64,000 nt of DNA from M3007 sp043764095. GTDB lineage: Bacteria > Bacteroidota > Bacteroidia > Chitinophagales > Saprospiraceae. Shown one piece after another: positions 1-8,900 of this stretch. Numbering within the stretch: position 1 is the stretch's first letter; every line of letters starts with the position of its first letter. The translations under genes were made by a program, and so were the position numbers. The DNA lies in NCBI GenBank assembly GCA_043764095.1, contig JAYUKX010000016.1:7728-71727 (forward strand), written 5' to 3'. The notes beneath the pieces are model-generated. The model saw nothing but the letters and a program-made list of their open reading frames with translations, did not search any database and was not told the origin of the DNA.

Positions 1-627
1 TTTCTTTTGGGATTTGAAGTATTTGCTAGGCAATAATTGATGCCAGTCGTTCTCGATGGTTTTAACGGGAAGTATTTCAGGTGAAAAGCGTTGTAAAAAA
101 GCAGTATCACCTACCATTTGTAGGTTGCCTGCCTTGGATTGCGCCATACCGCTATTGTCGATGGGGGTTCCACGAAAATAATAGGCTTTCCGTTTGTCTC
201 CTACAATACCCCAGTCAATACGGCCATAAGACAAGCCGATTTTGATGCCAATTTCGTAGGTACTCAGTGATCCACCACTTTCTTTTTCTTTTTCAAAGTG
301 CTCCAAAGCAGCCATAGCACTACCAATAACCCGCATACCTGCATCGTCATCGGGATGATCCGTAACTGGAAAAATAGCGGTAAAACTATCTCCTGCAAAA
401 TATGGAATAAACCCACCATTTTGGTAAGTTAGCCGGACAGATGGCTGGAAAATATCGTTAAGTGTAACAGATAGCTCCTCTGCTCCAACCGCTCCCTTTT
501 CCATGAGCGTGTTGGTCAACTGAGTAAAACCACTGAGATCGACAAACATGGTAAAGGCATTGAGATGGCCTTCCATGATACCGGATCTATAGTTTTCCTG
601 TATAAAATGTGGTAAAAAATGCTTCAC
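1..627 (-). CDS. Class III adenylate/guanylate cyclase domain protein, 3' end beyond the left edge
   Basis: The reading frame stays open to base 1, so the C-terminus is missing. From a GTG at 627 the protein begins VKHFLPHFIQENY and quickly enters a class III nucleotidyl cyclase domain. The first metal aspartate lies in FVDLSGFT (about residue 30), followed by the GDSF loop and the IDWGIVGD strand typical of the family. Such domains make cAMP or cGMP from ATP or GTP; substrate cannot be settled because the rest of the protein is not seen. The start is inferred: the frame has no ATG before residue 18, which already lies at the domain edge, and the GTG matches where relatives usually begin. Only about 209 residues are visible, so attached sensor or TPR domains downstream remain possible. 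Confidence 0.75.
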   Translation of the reverse strand, partial: MKHFLPHFIQENYRSGIMEGHLNAFTMFVDLSGFTQLTNTLMEKGAVGAEELSVTLNDIFQPSVRLTYQNGGFIPYFAGDSFTAIFPVTDHPDDDAGMRVIGSAMAALEHFEKEKESGGSLSTYEIGIKIGLSYGRIDWGIVGDKRKAYYFRGTPIDNSGMAQSKAGNLQMVGDTAFLQRFSPEILPVKTIENDWHQLLPSKYFKSQKK

Positions 628-879
628 AATTAATTGTGTGTGGTTTGGAGCGGCTGCGAAGGTACGTCTTTTTTTCTATTCCACAACTAAGAAATATGGA
701 CTTCGTATCTAAATGCAGCCATTCGGGTGTTTTTCTTTTAGCAACGAATAAGCGATGTAAAAGTGTAGAAATGCGCTTGCTACCGTACACTTTTATTTTG
801 GGGAATTTACTTTTAGATTTGAAACAAAGTACAGCTCCCCAAGTGTGGCAAATCCGGCCTTAGAAAAATGCAGGTTTTG

Positions 880-1099
880 CTTGAGTGGAGGCGGATGAAG
901 CCAAAAAGTGTTTGAGCCAAACGGAATTCACGAGGCGCAGCCTCCGCTCAATAGTGCGGCGAGTTTTTTTTGGCGCCGCCGGAGCGAGGGAGCAAAAGCA
1001 CGGCATTTTTCGTCAGCCGAAGCGTTTTTTGCTTACTTTTTTTCGCTAAAAAAAGTAAGAAGTAGGCTATTTGCATAAAATTTCAACTTTTTGAAATTT
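880..1099. repeat. Intergenic repeat tract with hairpins in the 628-1301 gap
   Basis: The gap between the cyclase and the helicase has no credible gene. It holds a GC-rich stretch (about 885-1030) with alternating gccgc/gcggc pieces, then a perfect hairpin at 1032-1059 (12-bp arms around the loop CGCT) and a second one at 1078-1099 (AAATTTCAA / TTGAAATTT). The look is that of a dispersed Bacteroidota intergenic element. The first hairpin lacks a clean U-tract context for one gene, so it may be a bidirectional transcription barrier. Identity as a repeat family is inference. Confidence 0.45.
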
Positions 1100-1214
1100 G
1101 CAAGTGATCATTACTTTTTTACTAAAGAAAAAGTGTACAGATGTAAGGAAATGCGCTAAAAAAATGCAAATTATCTAAAGTTTAAACTTTATTTGCGCAC
1201 TCACCTCATTCGTA

Positions 1215-1247
1215 TTTGCAAATATCGACCCATCGTACTTATCTTTG
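1215..1247 (+). promoter_or_regulatory. Probable promoter of the helicase gene (TTTG-N21-TATCTTTG)
   Basis: A TTTG at 1215-1218 and TATCTTTG at 1240-1247 are separated by 21 nt and match the Bacteroidota -33/-7 consensus TTTG / TAnnTTTG. This places transcription start near 1254 and leaves a leader of about 48 nt before the ATG at 1302. It also argues against the in-frame TTG at 1245, which lies inside the -7 box. Confidence 0.6.
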
Positions 1248-1301
1248 CATGTCCAATTTTCTACCATTAATTTATCAACACATCCAACCGTTTTTTATTT
1301 T

Positions 1302-3776
1302 ATGTCATTTCAAACCAATCCACAACTCGAACAAGCTTTCGAGTACGTTTACAATACCAGTAAGAATATTTTTCTGACTGGTAAAGCCGGTACTGGCAAA
1401 ACTACTTTTTTGCACCAGATCAAAAAAGATGCGCTCAAGCGAATGGTCGTTGTTGCGCCTACCGGCGTGGCGGCTATTAATGCAGGCGGAATGACCATTC
1501 ATTCCTTTTTTCAATTGTCTTTTGGCCTTTTCCTTCCGGGTACCGTTCAAGACCCTGATCGACAGAGACGATTCACCCGCGATAAGATCAACCTGATCCG
1601 TAGTCTTGATTTATTGGTCATCGATGAAATTAGTATGGTACGCGCCGATATCCTTGATGCCATTGATGAAGTACTTTGTCGTTACCGCGCTAATTCCAAA
1701 CCTTTTGGTGGTGTTCAACTGCTGATGATCGGTGATCTGCACCAATTACCACCCGTGGTGAAAGAAGATGATTGGGAACAGTTGCGCTACCATTACGATA
1801 CCCAATACTTTTTTAGTAGCAAAGCCCTCCAACGTACCGAGCCTATTTCAATCGAATTGAAACATATTTACCGGCAATCGGACGAAACTTTTATCCACCT
1901 GCTCAATAAAGTACGCGATAATAAGATTGACCAGCAAGTATTGGAGACTTTAAATAGTAGGTATATCCCCAATTTTGAACCTAGAACCGACGAACCTTAT
2001 ATTACGCTCACTTCCCACAATGCTGTGGCACAGGATATTAATTTTGCTAAACTGACCAAAATCTCTGGAAAGGCTACTGCATTTAAGGCTGTAATTAAAG
2101 GTGATTTTCCTGAAAAAATGTACCCCAACGATGAGGTATTGGAATTTAAAGTGGGCGCACAAGTGATGTTTGTAAAAAATGAACTGGGGCAAGAACGCCG
2201 TTACTACAATGGAAAAATCGGGACTATTACCGAAATTAAAGGCGATGCCATTACGGTGCGATGCCCAGGCGATGAAAATACCATCACAGTGCCTAGGGTA
2301 GATTGGGAAAATATAAAATACACCCTCAACGAAAAAACGAAGGAAGTTAGCGAGGAAATAGTAGGCTCGTTTAGTCAAATTCCTTTAAAATTAGCTTGGG
2401 CCATTACCATCCACAAAAGTCAGGGACTCACATTTGAACGTGCCGTCATTGATGCTCAATCGGCCTTTGCACATGGGCAGGTGTATGTAGCACTGAGCCG
2501 TTGTAAAAGTTTTGAAGGGATTGTATTACGCTCCAAAATTGAGTTTTCGAGTGTAAAAACCGATGTAAAAGTTAAAAATTACTCCGAGGAAGCCGAGCGC
2601 AATATACCCGACGAAATGCACCTAAAGCGATCTAAAGCCCTTTTCCAACAATCTTTGATCCGAGAATTGTTTGGTTTTAGTACCTTGAAAAAACTATTGG
2701 ACAAAGGTTACCATATTTTTGTACAACATGAAAATACGCTACATGCCAGCGGATTTGAACAATTTCAGGCTTTTGATAAGGTGGTACAGGCCGAAATTTC
2801 GAGTACCGCCGATAAATTTGGGCCACAATTAACCGTGTATTTCCAGCAGGATGCATTGCCAGAAGAAAATACAGAACTAATGGGGCGTATGCAAAAAGCC
2901 GCTCTTTGGTTTTCAGAAAAACTGGAAATCGCAATGAAAACCTTAAACGCCATTCCGGTAGAGACCGACAATAAAGCCGTTCAAACTGAAGTGTTTGACT
3001 TGCTCAAAGACGTTGAATTGGAATTATTTATCAAAAATGCCTGTTTCAAAACCGCACAAAAAGCATTTTCCACCGCCGAATTCTTGCGTGTACGCGCCAA
3101 TGCTGAATTGGACTTCAAAATGCTGGCCCGCCAACCCAAACCTATTTCGGAGGTTCCGACAAAAGTATCTCTACAAACCGCCCATCCTAAACTATACCTT
3201 CAACTTAAGAAATGGCGCGCCGATATGGCAGAGATGAGCGATATTGAATTGTATGCCGTACTACCCACGAAGGTATTGACAGATATCGTAAATACTTTGC
3301 CTACCAATAAAACAGATCTGGCTCGTATAAAAGGCATTGGAACGGTAAAATTGAAGCAATTTGGTGATGAATTGATACAAATGATCCGAGATTACTGCGC
3401 TGATAACCATATTGACACGAATGCTCCACCGGAATTAGATCTCTTTTTGCCAAAAGTATCGGCTAAGCCAGATACCAAAAAAATAAGTTTCGACCTGTAC
3501 AAATCCGGCAAATCCATTGAAGATATTGCAGCTGAACGCGGTTTGGTCAACAGTACGATTGAAGGGCATTTAGCGCATTATGTGGGTACGGGCGATTTAG
3601 ATATTTTTGATTTAGTAGATAAGCAAAAAGTATTGGCCATCGAGGAGTTTTTTAGCATGAACGAAACGACATTGGCTTCGGAAGCTAAGTTTGCATTGGG
3701 CGAAGCGGTGTCTTATACCGATATCCGATTGGTAAAAGAAAGATGGGAAGCGGCAAGGGCGAGTGTTGAAATTTAA
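1302..3776 (+). CDS. Pif1-like AAA/UvrD-type DNA helicase with C-terminal helix-turn-helix domain
   Basis: An 824-residue superfamily 1 helicase. Walker A is GKAGTGKT (27-34), Walker B is LLVIDEIS with D108/E109, GDLHQLPPV follows near 145, and the C-terminal ATPase motifs IHKSQGLTFERAVID and VYVALSRC lie near 370-410. This order is that of bacterial Pif1/RecD2-like helicases. The second half carries an HRDC-like stretch (LARIKGIGTVKLKQFG) and a final HTH_40-type segment (SIEDIAAERGLVNSTIEGHL), as in the large Bacteroidota proteins annotated as helix-turn-helix helicases. It probably unwinds DNA or RNA:DNA substrates in replication or repair; the exact role is unknown. The ATG at 1302 is chosen because the sequence homologous to the family (SFQTNPQLEQAF) begins right there and a promoter lies 55 nt upstream. 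Confidence 0.85.
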   Translation: MSFQTNPQLEQAFEYVYNTSKNIFLTGKAGTGKTTFLHQIKKDALKRMVVVAPTGVAAINAGGMTIHSFFQLSFGLFLPGTVQDPDRQRRFTRDKINLIRSLDLLVIDEISMVRADILDAIDEVLCRYRANSKPFGGVQLLMIGDLHQLPPVVKEDDWEQLRYHYDTQYFFSSKALQRTEPISIELKHIYRQSDETFIHLLNKVRDNKIDQQVLETLNSRYIPNFEPRTDEPYITLTSHNAVAQDINFAKLTKISGKATAFKAVIKGDFPEKMYPNDEVLEFKVGAQVMFVKNELGQERRYYNGKIGTITEIKGDAITVRCPGDENTITVPRVDWENIKYTLNEKTKEVSEEIVGSFSQIPLKLAWAITIHKSQGLTFERAVIDAQSAFAHGQVYVALSRCKSFEGIVLRSKIEFSSVKTDVKVKNYSEEAERNIPDEMHLKRSKALFQQSLIRELFGFSTLKKLLDKGYHIFVQHENTLHASGFEQFQAFDKVVQAEISSTADKFGPQLTVYFQQDALPEENTELMGRMQKAALWFSEKLEIAMKTLNAIPVETDNKAVQTEVFDLLKDVELELFIKNACFKTAQKAFSTAEFLRVRANAELDFKMLARQPKPISEVPTKVSLQTAHPKLYLQLKKWRADMAEMSDIELYAVLPTKVLTDIVNTLPTNKTDLARIKGIGTVKLKQFGDELIQMIRDYCADNHIDTNAPPELDLFLPKVSAKPDTKKISFDLYKSGKSIEDIAAERGLVNSTIEGHLAHYVGTGDLDIFDLVDKQKVLAIEEFFSMNETTLASEAKFALGEAVSYTDIRLVKERWEAARASVEI

Positions 3777-3816
3777 TAAGGTAAAAACAACAAAATCAGT
3801 AGAACAAATAAAAAAC

Positions 3817-4923
3817 ATGCAGGAAATTACTCAGAAATATGCCCATCTTTTGGCCAATTATTGCCTAGAGATCCGAGCGGGCGACAAAGTTTTTGTGAGC
3901 ACCACTACCTTGGCCGAACCCTTGGTACGTGCTTTTTACCGTGCGGCCTTGGAAGCAGGAGCAGCAGTGGTAGAAATAGATATGGCCTTCCGTGAGCGCG
4001 AACGGATTTTTTTGGATGCAGCCAGCGAATCGGCATTGAATACGCCGGGCGTATTGAGTAGTATTGCTATGGAAAGTTTTGATTGTTATTTGGCTATTCG
4101 TGCGCCTTTTAACCTTCGCGAAATGCAAAATGCACCAGAAGATCGCTCCAAAATACGACAACAAGCGTTAAAAGAGCAAAATAAAAACTATTTTGAGCGT
4201 ACTGCTGATCGCCGCCTGCGTCGTAACCTTTGCCAATGGCCTACGGATGCTTCTGCACAAGAAGCAGGGTTGTCGCTCAGTGAATACGAGCAATTTGTGT
4301 TCAATGCTTGCAAACTCAATGAAGCAGATCCGCGAGCGGCTTGGCTCGAATTGCGCGCCAATCAGCAACGGATTGTGGATCGGCTCAATGCCAGTAAAAC
4401 CGTTCGTTATACCAATCCACATGGTACGGATCTTTCGTTTTCATGCGATGGACGTAAGTGGATCAACTCCGATGGACAAACCAATATGCCATCAGGAGAG
4501 GTATATACCAGTCCTGTTGAGGATAGCGTAGAAGGTGTCATTCATTATACTTTTCCATGTATTTACCAAGGACATGAAGTGGAAGATGTAACGCTTTGGG
4601 TAGAAAAAGGCCATATCGAACGCTGGGAAGCCAAACGCGGCAAAGCCTTTCTCGATCATATTTTTACTTTGCCAGGTACGCGGCGTTTTGGAGAGGCTGC
4701 TATTGGCACCAATTACGGCATTACTCGGATGACTAAAAATATTCTTTTTGATGAGAAAATAGGCGGCACGGTACATTTGGCTATTGGTCAAAGTTACCTG
4801 CAAACAGGTGGCAAAAACGAATCAACAGTACATTGGGATATGATTACCGATATGACTCAAGGTGGTGGCATTACCGCTGATGGGACATTGATTTATCAGG
4901 ATGGGCAATTCTTAAGTATTTGA
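3817..4923 (+). CDS. M29-family (thermophilic type) metallo-aminopeptidase
   Basis: 368 residues, the usual length for family M29. The N-terminus (YAHLLANYCLEIRAGDKVFV) and the metal-site region (PSGEVYTSPVEDSVEGV, then HLAIGQSYLQTGGKN and VHWDMITDM) match leucyl-type aminopeptidases with a dinuclear metal centre. They remove N-terminal residues from peptides in the cytoplasm. The ATG at 3817 is chosen over an upstream in-frame start at 3763 that would overlap the helicase gene. The gene follows the helicase by 40 nt in the same direction and could be cotranscribed. The last few codons and the TGA lie within the left arm of a long palindrome (4914-5072), so the terminal residues are repeat-encoded. 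Confidence 0.85.
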   Translation: MQEITQKYAHLLANYCLEIRAGDKVFVSTTTLAEPLVRAFYRAALEAGAAVVEIDMAFRERERIFLDAASESALNTPGVLSSIAMESFDCYLAIRAPFNLREMQNAPEDRSKIRQQALKEQNKNYFERTADRRLRRNLCQWPTDASAQEAGLSLSEYEQFVFNACKLNEADPRAAWLELRANQQRIVDRLNASKTVRYTNPHGTDLSFSCDGRKWINSDGQTNMPSGEVYTSPVEDSVEGVIHYTFPCIYQGHEVEDVTLWVEKGHIERWEAKRGKAFLDHIFTLPGTRRFGEAAIGTNYGITRMTKNILFDEKIGGTVHLAIGQSYLQTGGKNESTVHWDMITDMTQGGGITADGTLIYQDGQFLSI

Positions 4924-5072
4924 ACATAATTAATTACAGAATTGAAGGCAGGTATTTTTCGGCTAGACGAGCCATTTTTGAGGAAGATAGCAGCGCTATC
5001 TAACGAAAAAATGGGAAAGTATAGGCGGAAAAGACCAAGTTCAAAATGATAATTAATTATGTTCAAGTACTT
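4914..5072. repeat. Nested imperfect palindrome, about 159 bp, with 23-bp terminal inverted repeats
   Basis: Arms 4914-4936 and 5050-5072 are inverted copies with one mismatch. Inside, a second level pairs GCCATTTTTGAGGAAGATAG with its imperfect complement around the core GATAGC-AGC-GCTATC. The left arm runs into the end of the aminopeptidase gene. Size, terminal repeats and nesting suggest a non-coding mobile or REP-like hairpin element. It resembles the element at 18241-18414 in its inner core. Confidence 0.65.
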
Positions 5073-5118
5073 ATTATAAATCATGCCACGATAAATTCAG
5101 CAAACAACGATTAATCTC

Positions 5119-5126
5119 TACCTTTG
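5119..5126 (+). promoter_or_regulatory. -7 box TACCTTTG of gldG
   Basis: TACCTTTG matches TAnnTTTG. It ends only 8 nt before the gldG ATG at 5135, so the transcript would be almost leaderless. No good TTTG lies at the expected -33 position. Confidence 0.45.
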
Positions 5127-5134
5127 CACCCGCT

Positions 5135-6907
5135 ATGGAAAAAACCACCCGCAGATCGCCCCGCACACAAGCACTTATCCAGTTTGGACTTATTTGTGGC
5201 ATTATTTTGTTTGTCAATTTTTTGGCCAACATCTTTTATTCCCACCTCGACCTCACGGAGGAAAAGCGGTTTACACTCACCAAACCGACCCGTAACCTAT
5301 TGCGGTCGGTGGACGAACGCGTGTACGTAGAGGTATTGCTCGACGGTGAATTCCCGGCTGGTTTCAAACGCTTGCAAAATGCGGTGCGCGAAATGCTGGA
5401 CGATTTCCGTTCTCAAAGCGGGAATATCGATTATCATTTTGAAGACCCCGCAGCAGGTACAATCGAAGATATTAATGCGCGTCGGAAAGCATTGAGTGAA
5501 ATAGGGATTAATCCCGTTAACCTCCGTGTACAGGAGCAAGGAGAATCTACGCAAAAATTGATCTATCCTGTGGCCATTGTACACTATAAAAACAGGCAAA
5601 TGCCCGTTAAATTGTTGGAAAATGAGTCAGCGTCTCTTTCGCCAGATCAGGTAATCAATAATTCGGTGAGCCTCTTGGAATATAAATTCGCAAATGCTAT
5701 TAAAAAACTGGAAGCAAACGGTAAACCCATTATCCTGTTTACCGAAGGCCATTCGGAACTCACCGAATTGCAGACAACGGATTTAGAGCGTAGTTTGGAG
5801 CAATTTTATGAAACAGGCCGTATTGTATTGGATTCGGTGATCGAAATTCCAACTACATTTAGCCTTTCAAAACAACCTACTCGTCCCGGCGAGATGATGC
5901 GAAAACCCTGCGAGTTGTTGATTGTCGCCAAACCGCGCACGGCCTTTTCCGAAAAGGATAAATTCAAGATTGACCAATATGTAATGAATGGCGGCAAAGT
6001 GATGTGGTTGGTGGATCGCTTGGGTGCTACATTGGATAGTATGCGCCTGAATGGTCATTTTATTCCCCGCGATTACCCGCTTAACTTGGAAGACATTTTG
6101 TTCAAATACGGTGTGCGTATCCAGCCGGATTTGGTGATGGATATGCAATCAACCAAAATTCCGTTGCAGACTGGAGTAGTGGGCAATGCTCCGCAATTTG
6201 AAATGTTCAATTGGTACTTTCATCCTTCTGTATTGCCCTCGGCCAATCATCCAATTGTTAAAAATCTAGATCGCACTGAATTGCGTTTTTGCTCTTCCAT
6301 AGATACTATTCGTACCAAAACACCGATCAAAAAAACGATCATTTTGCGTTCCAGTAAATACAGTCGTTTACAATTTAGTCCAGTTGATCTTAGTTTTGAT
6401 ATTTTGCGGTATGACCCCGATCCGAAGAAGTTTGACAAAGGAGAACAGCCCGTTGGTGTGCTTTTAGAGGGGGTTTTCCCGTCTAATTACGAAAATCGCG
6501 TATCACAGGAACTATCTAATGATCTTGCCAAAGCAGGTGTACAATTCAAATCTTCTAGCGAGCCTACACGTATGTTGGTGATTAGTGACGGCGATGTGGC
6601 TGCTAACTCCACTCGTATTGATGAGAATGGAAAAGAAACTTGGTTGCCATTGGGTTTCAATAAATTTGAACGCACGACGTATGCCAATAAAGACCTCATG
6701 CTCAATGCCGTGGAGTACCTTTCCGATGCATCTGGCGTGATAGAAGCGCGTAGCCGCGAAGTAAAACTCCGATTGCTGGATAATGTACGTGCTAAAGCAG
6801 AAAAACCAATGTGGCAAGCACTAAATATTGGCACATCGGTGGTATTTGTGGTATTGTTTGCTGTAATTTTTGCTTGGTGGCGGAAAAGAAAATACGCCTC
6901 GGTATAA
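5135..6907 (+). CDS. gldG: Gliding-motility ABC-type protein GldG
   Basis: 590 residues. An N-terminal membrane helix (LIQFGLICGIILFVNFLANIF, about 14-34) is followed by the family signature HLDLTEEKRFTLTKPTRNLL, a long extracytoplasmic ABC_transp_aux domain, and a C-terminal helix (near 560-580) ending in WWRKRKYASV. This is the GldG pattern. In flavobacteria GldG with GldF and the ATPase GldA forms an ABC-type complex needed for gliding in some species; the transported substrate is unknown. The usual partner gldF, normally just upstream, is not adjacent here: the upstream neighbour is a peptidase plus a palindromic element. The gene ends 2 nt from the convergent OmpA-like gene. Confidence 0.85.
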   Translation: MEKTTRRSPRTQALIQFGLICGIILFVNFLANIFYSHLDLTEEKRFTLTKPTRNLLRSVDERVYVEVLLDGEFPAGFKRLQNAVREMLDDFRSQSGNIDYHFEDPAAGTIEDINARRKALSEIGINPVNLRVQEQGESTQKLIYPVAIVHYKNRQMPVKLLENESASLSPDQVINNSVSLLEYKFANAIKKLEANGKPIILFTEGHSELTELQTTDLERSLEQFYETGRIVLDSVIEIPTTFSLSKQPTRPGEMMRKPCELLIVAKPRTAFSEKDKFKIDQYVMNGGKVMWLVDRLGATLDSMRLNGHFIPRDYPLNLEDILFKYGVRIQPDLVMDMQSTKIPLQTGVVGNAPQFEMFNWYFHPSVLPSANHPIVKNLDRTELRFCSSIDTIRTKTPIKKTIILRSSKYSRLQFSPVDLSFDILRYDPDPKKFDKGEQPVGVLLEGVFPSNYENRVSQELSNDLAKAGVQFKSSSEPTRMLVISDGDVAANSTRIDENGKETWLPLGFNKFERTTYANKDLMLNAVEYLSDASGVIEARSREVKLRLLDNVRAKAEKPMWQALNIGTSVVFVVLFAVIFAWWRKRKYASV

Positions 6908-6909
6908 AA

Positions 6910-8379
6910 TTATTTTACAAGAATGCCTTTTTTAAACTGCACCACTCGCGCTTTTGGATAATCGGCCAACACTTCTTTTGTTAAAAACTTAGATGCTGCT
7001 TCAGCGGTAGTGAATGTGCCTAGATAGTAATGGTAGTTACCCTTTTTATCTTTTTGATACATCATGGTCTGCCCAAAATTAGAGAAACTGGTCGTGTTAG
7101 CATCCAAAATCGTCTCGGAATCCATAATATAGAGGGTATAAGCGGAAAATTTAGAAGTGATCAATTTCCAGTCAATACTTGCTGTTTTTGTGGGTAATGG
7201 TGTTGATTTGTTTGCTTCGGGTTTGCCATTGGCATTGATTTTTATCTCCGTTGCTCCACCTAATTTTTTCAATTCAGCATCAAATTCCTCTTCGCGGATG
7301 ATTTCTTCCAAGGATCTCCAGCGCGCCATTTCGAGGGCATCATTGGTAAATGCAGTAATCCGCAATTCTGTACGACGATTGAGTTGGTGTTCGTCTTCGC
7401 TGCATGTGATGCCATTTTTACAGTGGTTGGCTAATTGGGTTTCGCCATATCCTTTAGCATTGATACGATCGCGGCTAATTCCATGTTCAATAATATATTC
7501 TACGGCTGCTTCAGCGCGGTTTTGAGATAGCGTAGTGTTATACTCATCATCACCTCTGGCATCGGTATGAGAACCCAATTCCATACTAATGCCTGGGTTA
7601 TCGCGCATTAAGGTGACTACTTTATCCAGTTGTTTAGCGGCATCTTTGCGTATGTCCCATTTATTGAAATCGTAATAAATGTTTCTGACAGCAATACGTT
7701 TATCCAATTTAACTTTATCGAGTTCAATATTGCTCAATAGTGTTCCCATTGAATTATTGGCCGTCAGCACTTCTGTTACCCCAGGGTTTAAATCCCTAAC
7801 ACCATCCACACAAATAATACAACCCTCTACATTGACGCGCGCCTCAATACGCTTGGCAATATAACCGGGCTTGCGGATCATAATGGTATAGTGGTTGCCT
7901 TGTTCAAAAGTAAATTGAAAGAAAGCATTAGGGTGATCGAGCAGGATAAGTTCGGGTTTGCGGCTGGTACGGTTAAAAATTTCAATACGAGTACCCGAAA
8001 CCGCGTCAACGATTTGGGATTCATCCTCGCGTCCTTCGGAAATTGTTGCGTCAAAAATATAACCAGGTTTACGTTGCAACGCTATTTTGGCATACGATTT
8101 TTGAGTACCCACCTCAATGGTGTCCATTTTAGGATAAAAAAGATCGCGTTTGGTTACTAAACGATATTTCCCAGGTGCCAATGTGGTGCTAAAATGGCCT
8201 TCGCGATCGGTGACGAATTCACCTCGTACATAGTTTTCTGGCAATTGAAAAATACTGACCAAGGCATCGCTGAGATAGCCTCGATTATTTTGTTCAAAAA
8301 CATAACCATCTAAAGTAGTTTGTGCCAAAAGAATGGCATTACACAGGCAAAATAAGCAAAAAGTGAATAGTCCTTTCAT
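6910..8379 (-). CDS. OmpA-family envelope protein with carboxypeptidase-regulatory-like and SPOR-like regions
   Basis: 489 residues. A signal peptide (MKGLFTFCLFCLCNAILLAQ) leads into a carboxypeptidase-regulatory-like beta domain (about 22-100), a middle region with a CIIC cysteine pair, and an OmpA C-terminal domain (about 235-345) with NIYYDFNKWDIRKDA and SHTDARGDDEYN, which binds peptidoglycan. The last 80 residues (YLGTFTTAEAASKFL) look like a SPOR-type fold, another peptidoglycan-binding module, though this call is weaker. It probably anchors the outer membrane to the cell wall. The gene stands alone and converges on gldG. The large palindrome at 8518-8815 lies upstream of its start. 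Confidence 0.8.
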   Translation of the reverse strand: MKGLFTFCLFCLCNAILLAQTTLDGYVFEQNNRGYLSDALVSIFQLPENYVRGEFVTDREGHFSTTLAPGKYRLVTKRDLFYPKMDTIEVGTQKSYAKIALQRKPGYIFDATISEGREDESQIVDAVSGTRIEIFNRTSRKPELILLDHPNAFFQFTFEQGNHYTIMIRKPGYIAKRIEARVNVEGCIICVDGVRDLNPGVTEVLTANNSMGTLLSNIELDKVKLDKRIAVRNIYYDFNKWDIRKDAAKQLDKVVTLMRDNPGISMELGSHTDARGDDEYNTTLSQNRAEAAVEYIIEHGISRDRINAKGYGETQLANHCKNGITCSEDEHQLNRRTELRITAFTNDALEMARWRSLEEIIREEEFDAELKKLGGATEIKINANGKPEANKSTPLPTKTASIDWKLITSKFSAYTLYIMDSETILDANTTSFSNFGQTMMYQKDKKGNYHYYLGTFTTAEAASKFLTKEVLADYPKARVVQFKKGILVK

Positions 8380-8517
8380 ATTTTTTTGTTTTACGACACA
8401 AAATTAGTGCAACTTGTTCGTATATAGATGCTATGAGAACCATAATAATTAGATGAGGCAGTCTTTCGTAAGAAAATGGGTAGCATAAGCATCCAATAAT
8501 TGTTCTGTAAATGTATA

Positions 8518-8815
8518 GTGTCGGCATGACATCGAGTTTAATGTCGTCAATTTAGCGATATTCTAACCACGCAGTGGTTGAACGTGAGTAGCCCCGAATG
8601 CAATTCGGGTTTAGGAATGCGGCAATATTTAATAACCACGTAGTGGTTGAACGTCAACGTATTATGAGCGTTTCATTACGTTCAACCCTTTCAGGGTTGT
8701 TAAACATGCACCTACATATCGAACCCGAATTGCATTCGGGGCTACTCATGTTTGACCCTTAGCAGGGTCTGGATTTGCATAAATTGACGACATTAGAATC
8801 GAGTCACGCCGACAC
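8518..8815. repeat. Large imperfect palindrome (about 298 bp) filling the 8380-8900 gap
   Basis: The ends GTGTCGGC (8518-8525) and GCCGACAC (8808-8815) are inverted, and pairing continues through AATGTCGTCAATTTA near both ends and through AGTAGCCCCGAATGCAATTC in mid-arm. Shorter palindromes sit inside: AACCACGTAGTGGTT-type and CCCGAATGCAATTCGGG-type units, both seen more than once. No reading frame is convincing. This looks like a composite of dispersed repeats or a degenerate non-autonomous element. Confidence 0.65.
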
Positions 8816-8900
8816 AATATTAAATCAACTTCAAATATTTATTGGCCTCATCTTCCGAAGTCGCCAACTTATAAGAAAATCGCCTATCTCATTTGCAATC

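Noticed and set aside
609..863. 84-codon plus-strand frame
   Set aside because: Overlaps the start of the cyclase gene and has no domain or signal.
1245..1301. Upstream TTG start for the helicase
   Set aside because: It lies within the probable -7 box TATCTTTG and adds 19 residues without family similarity.
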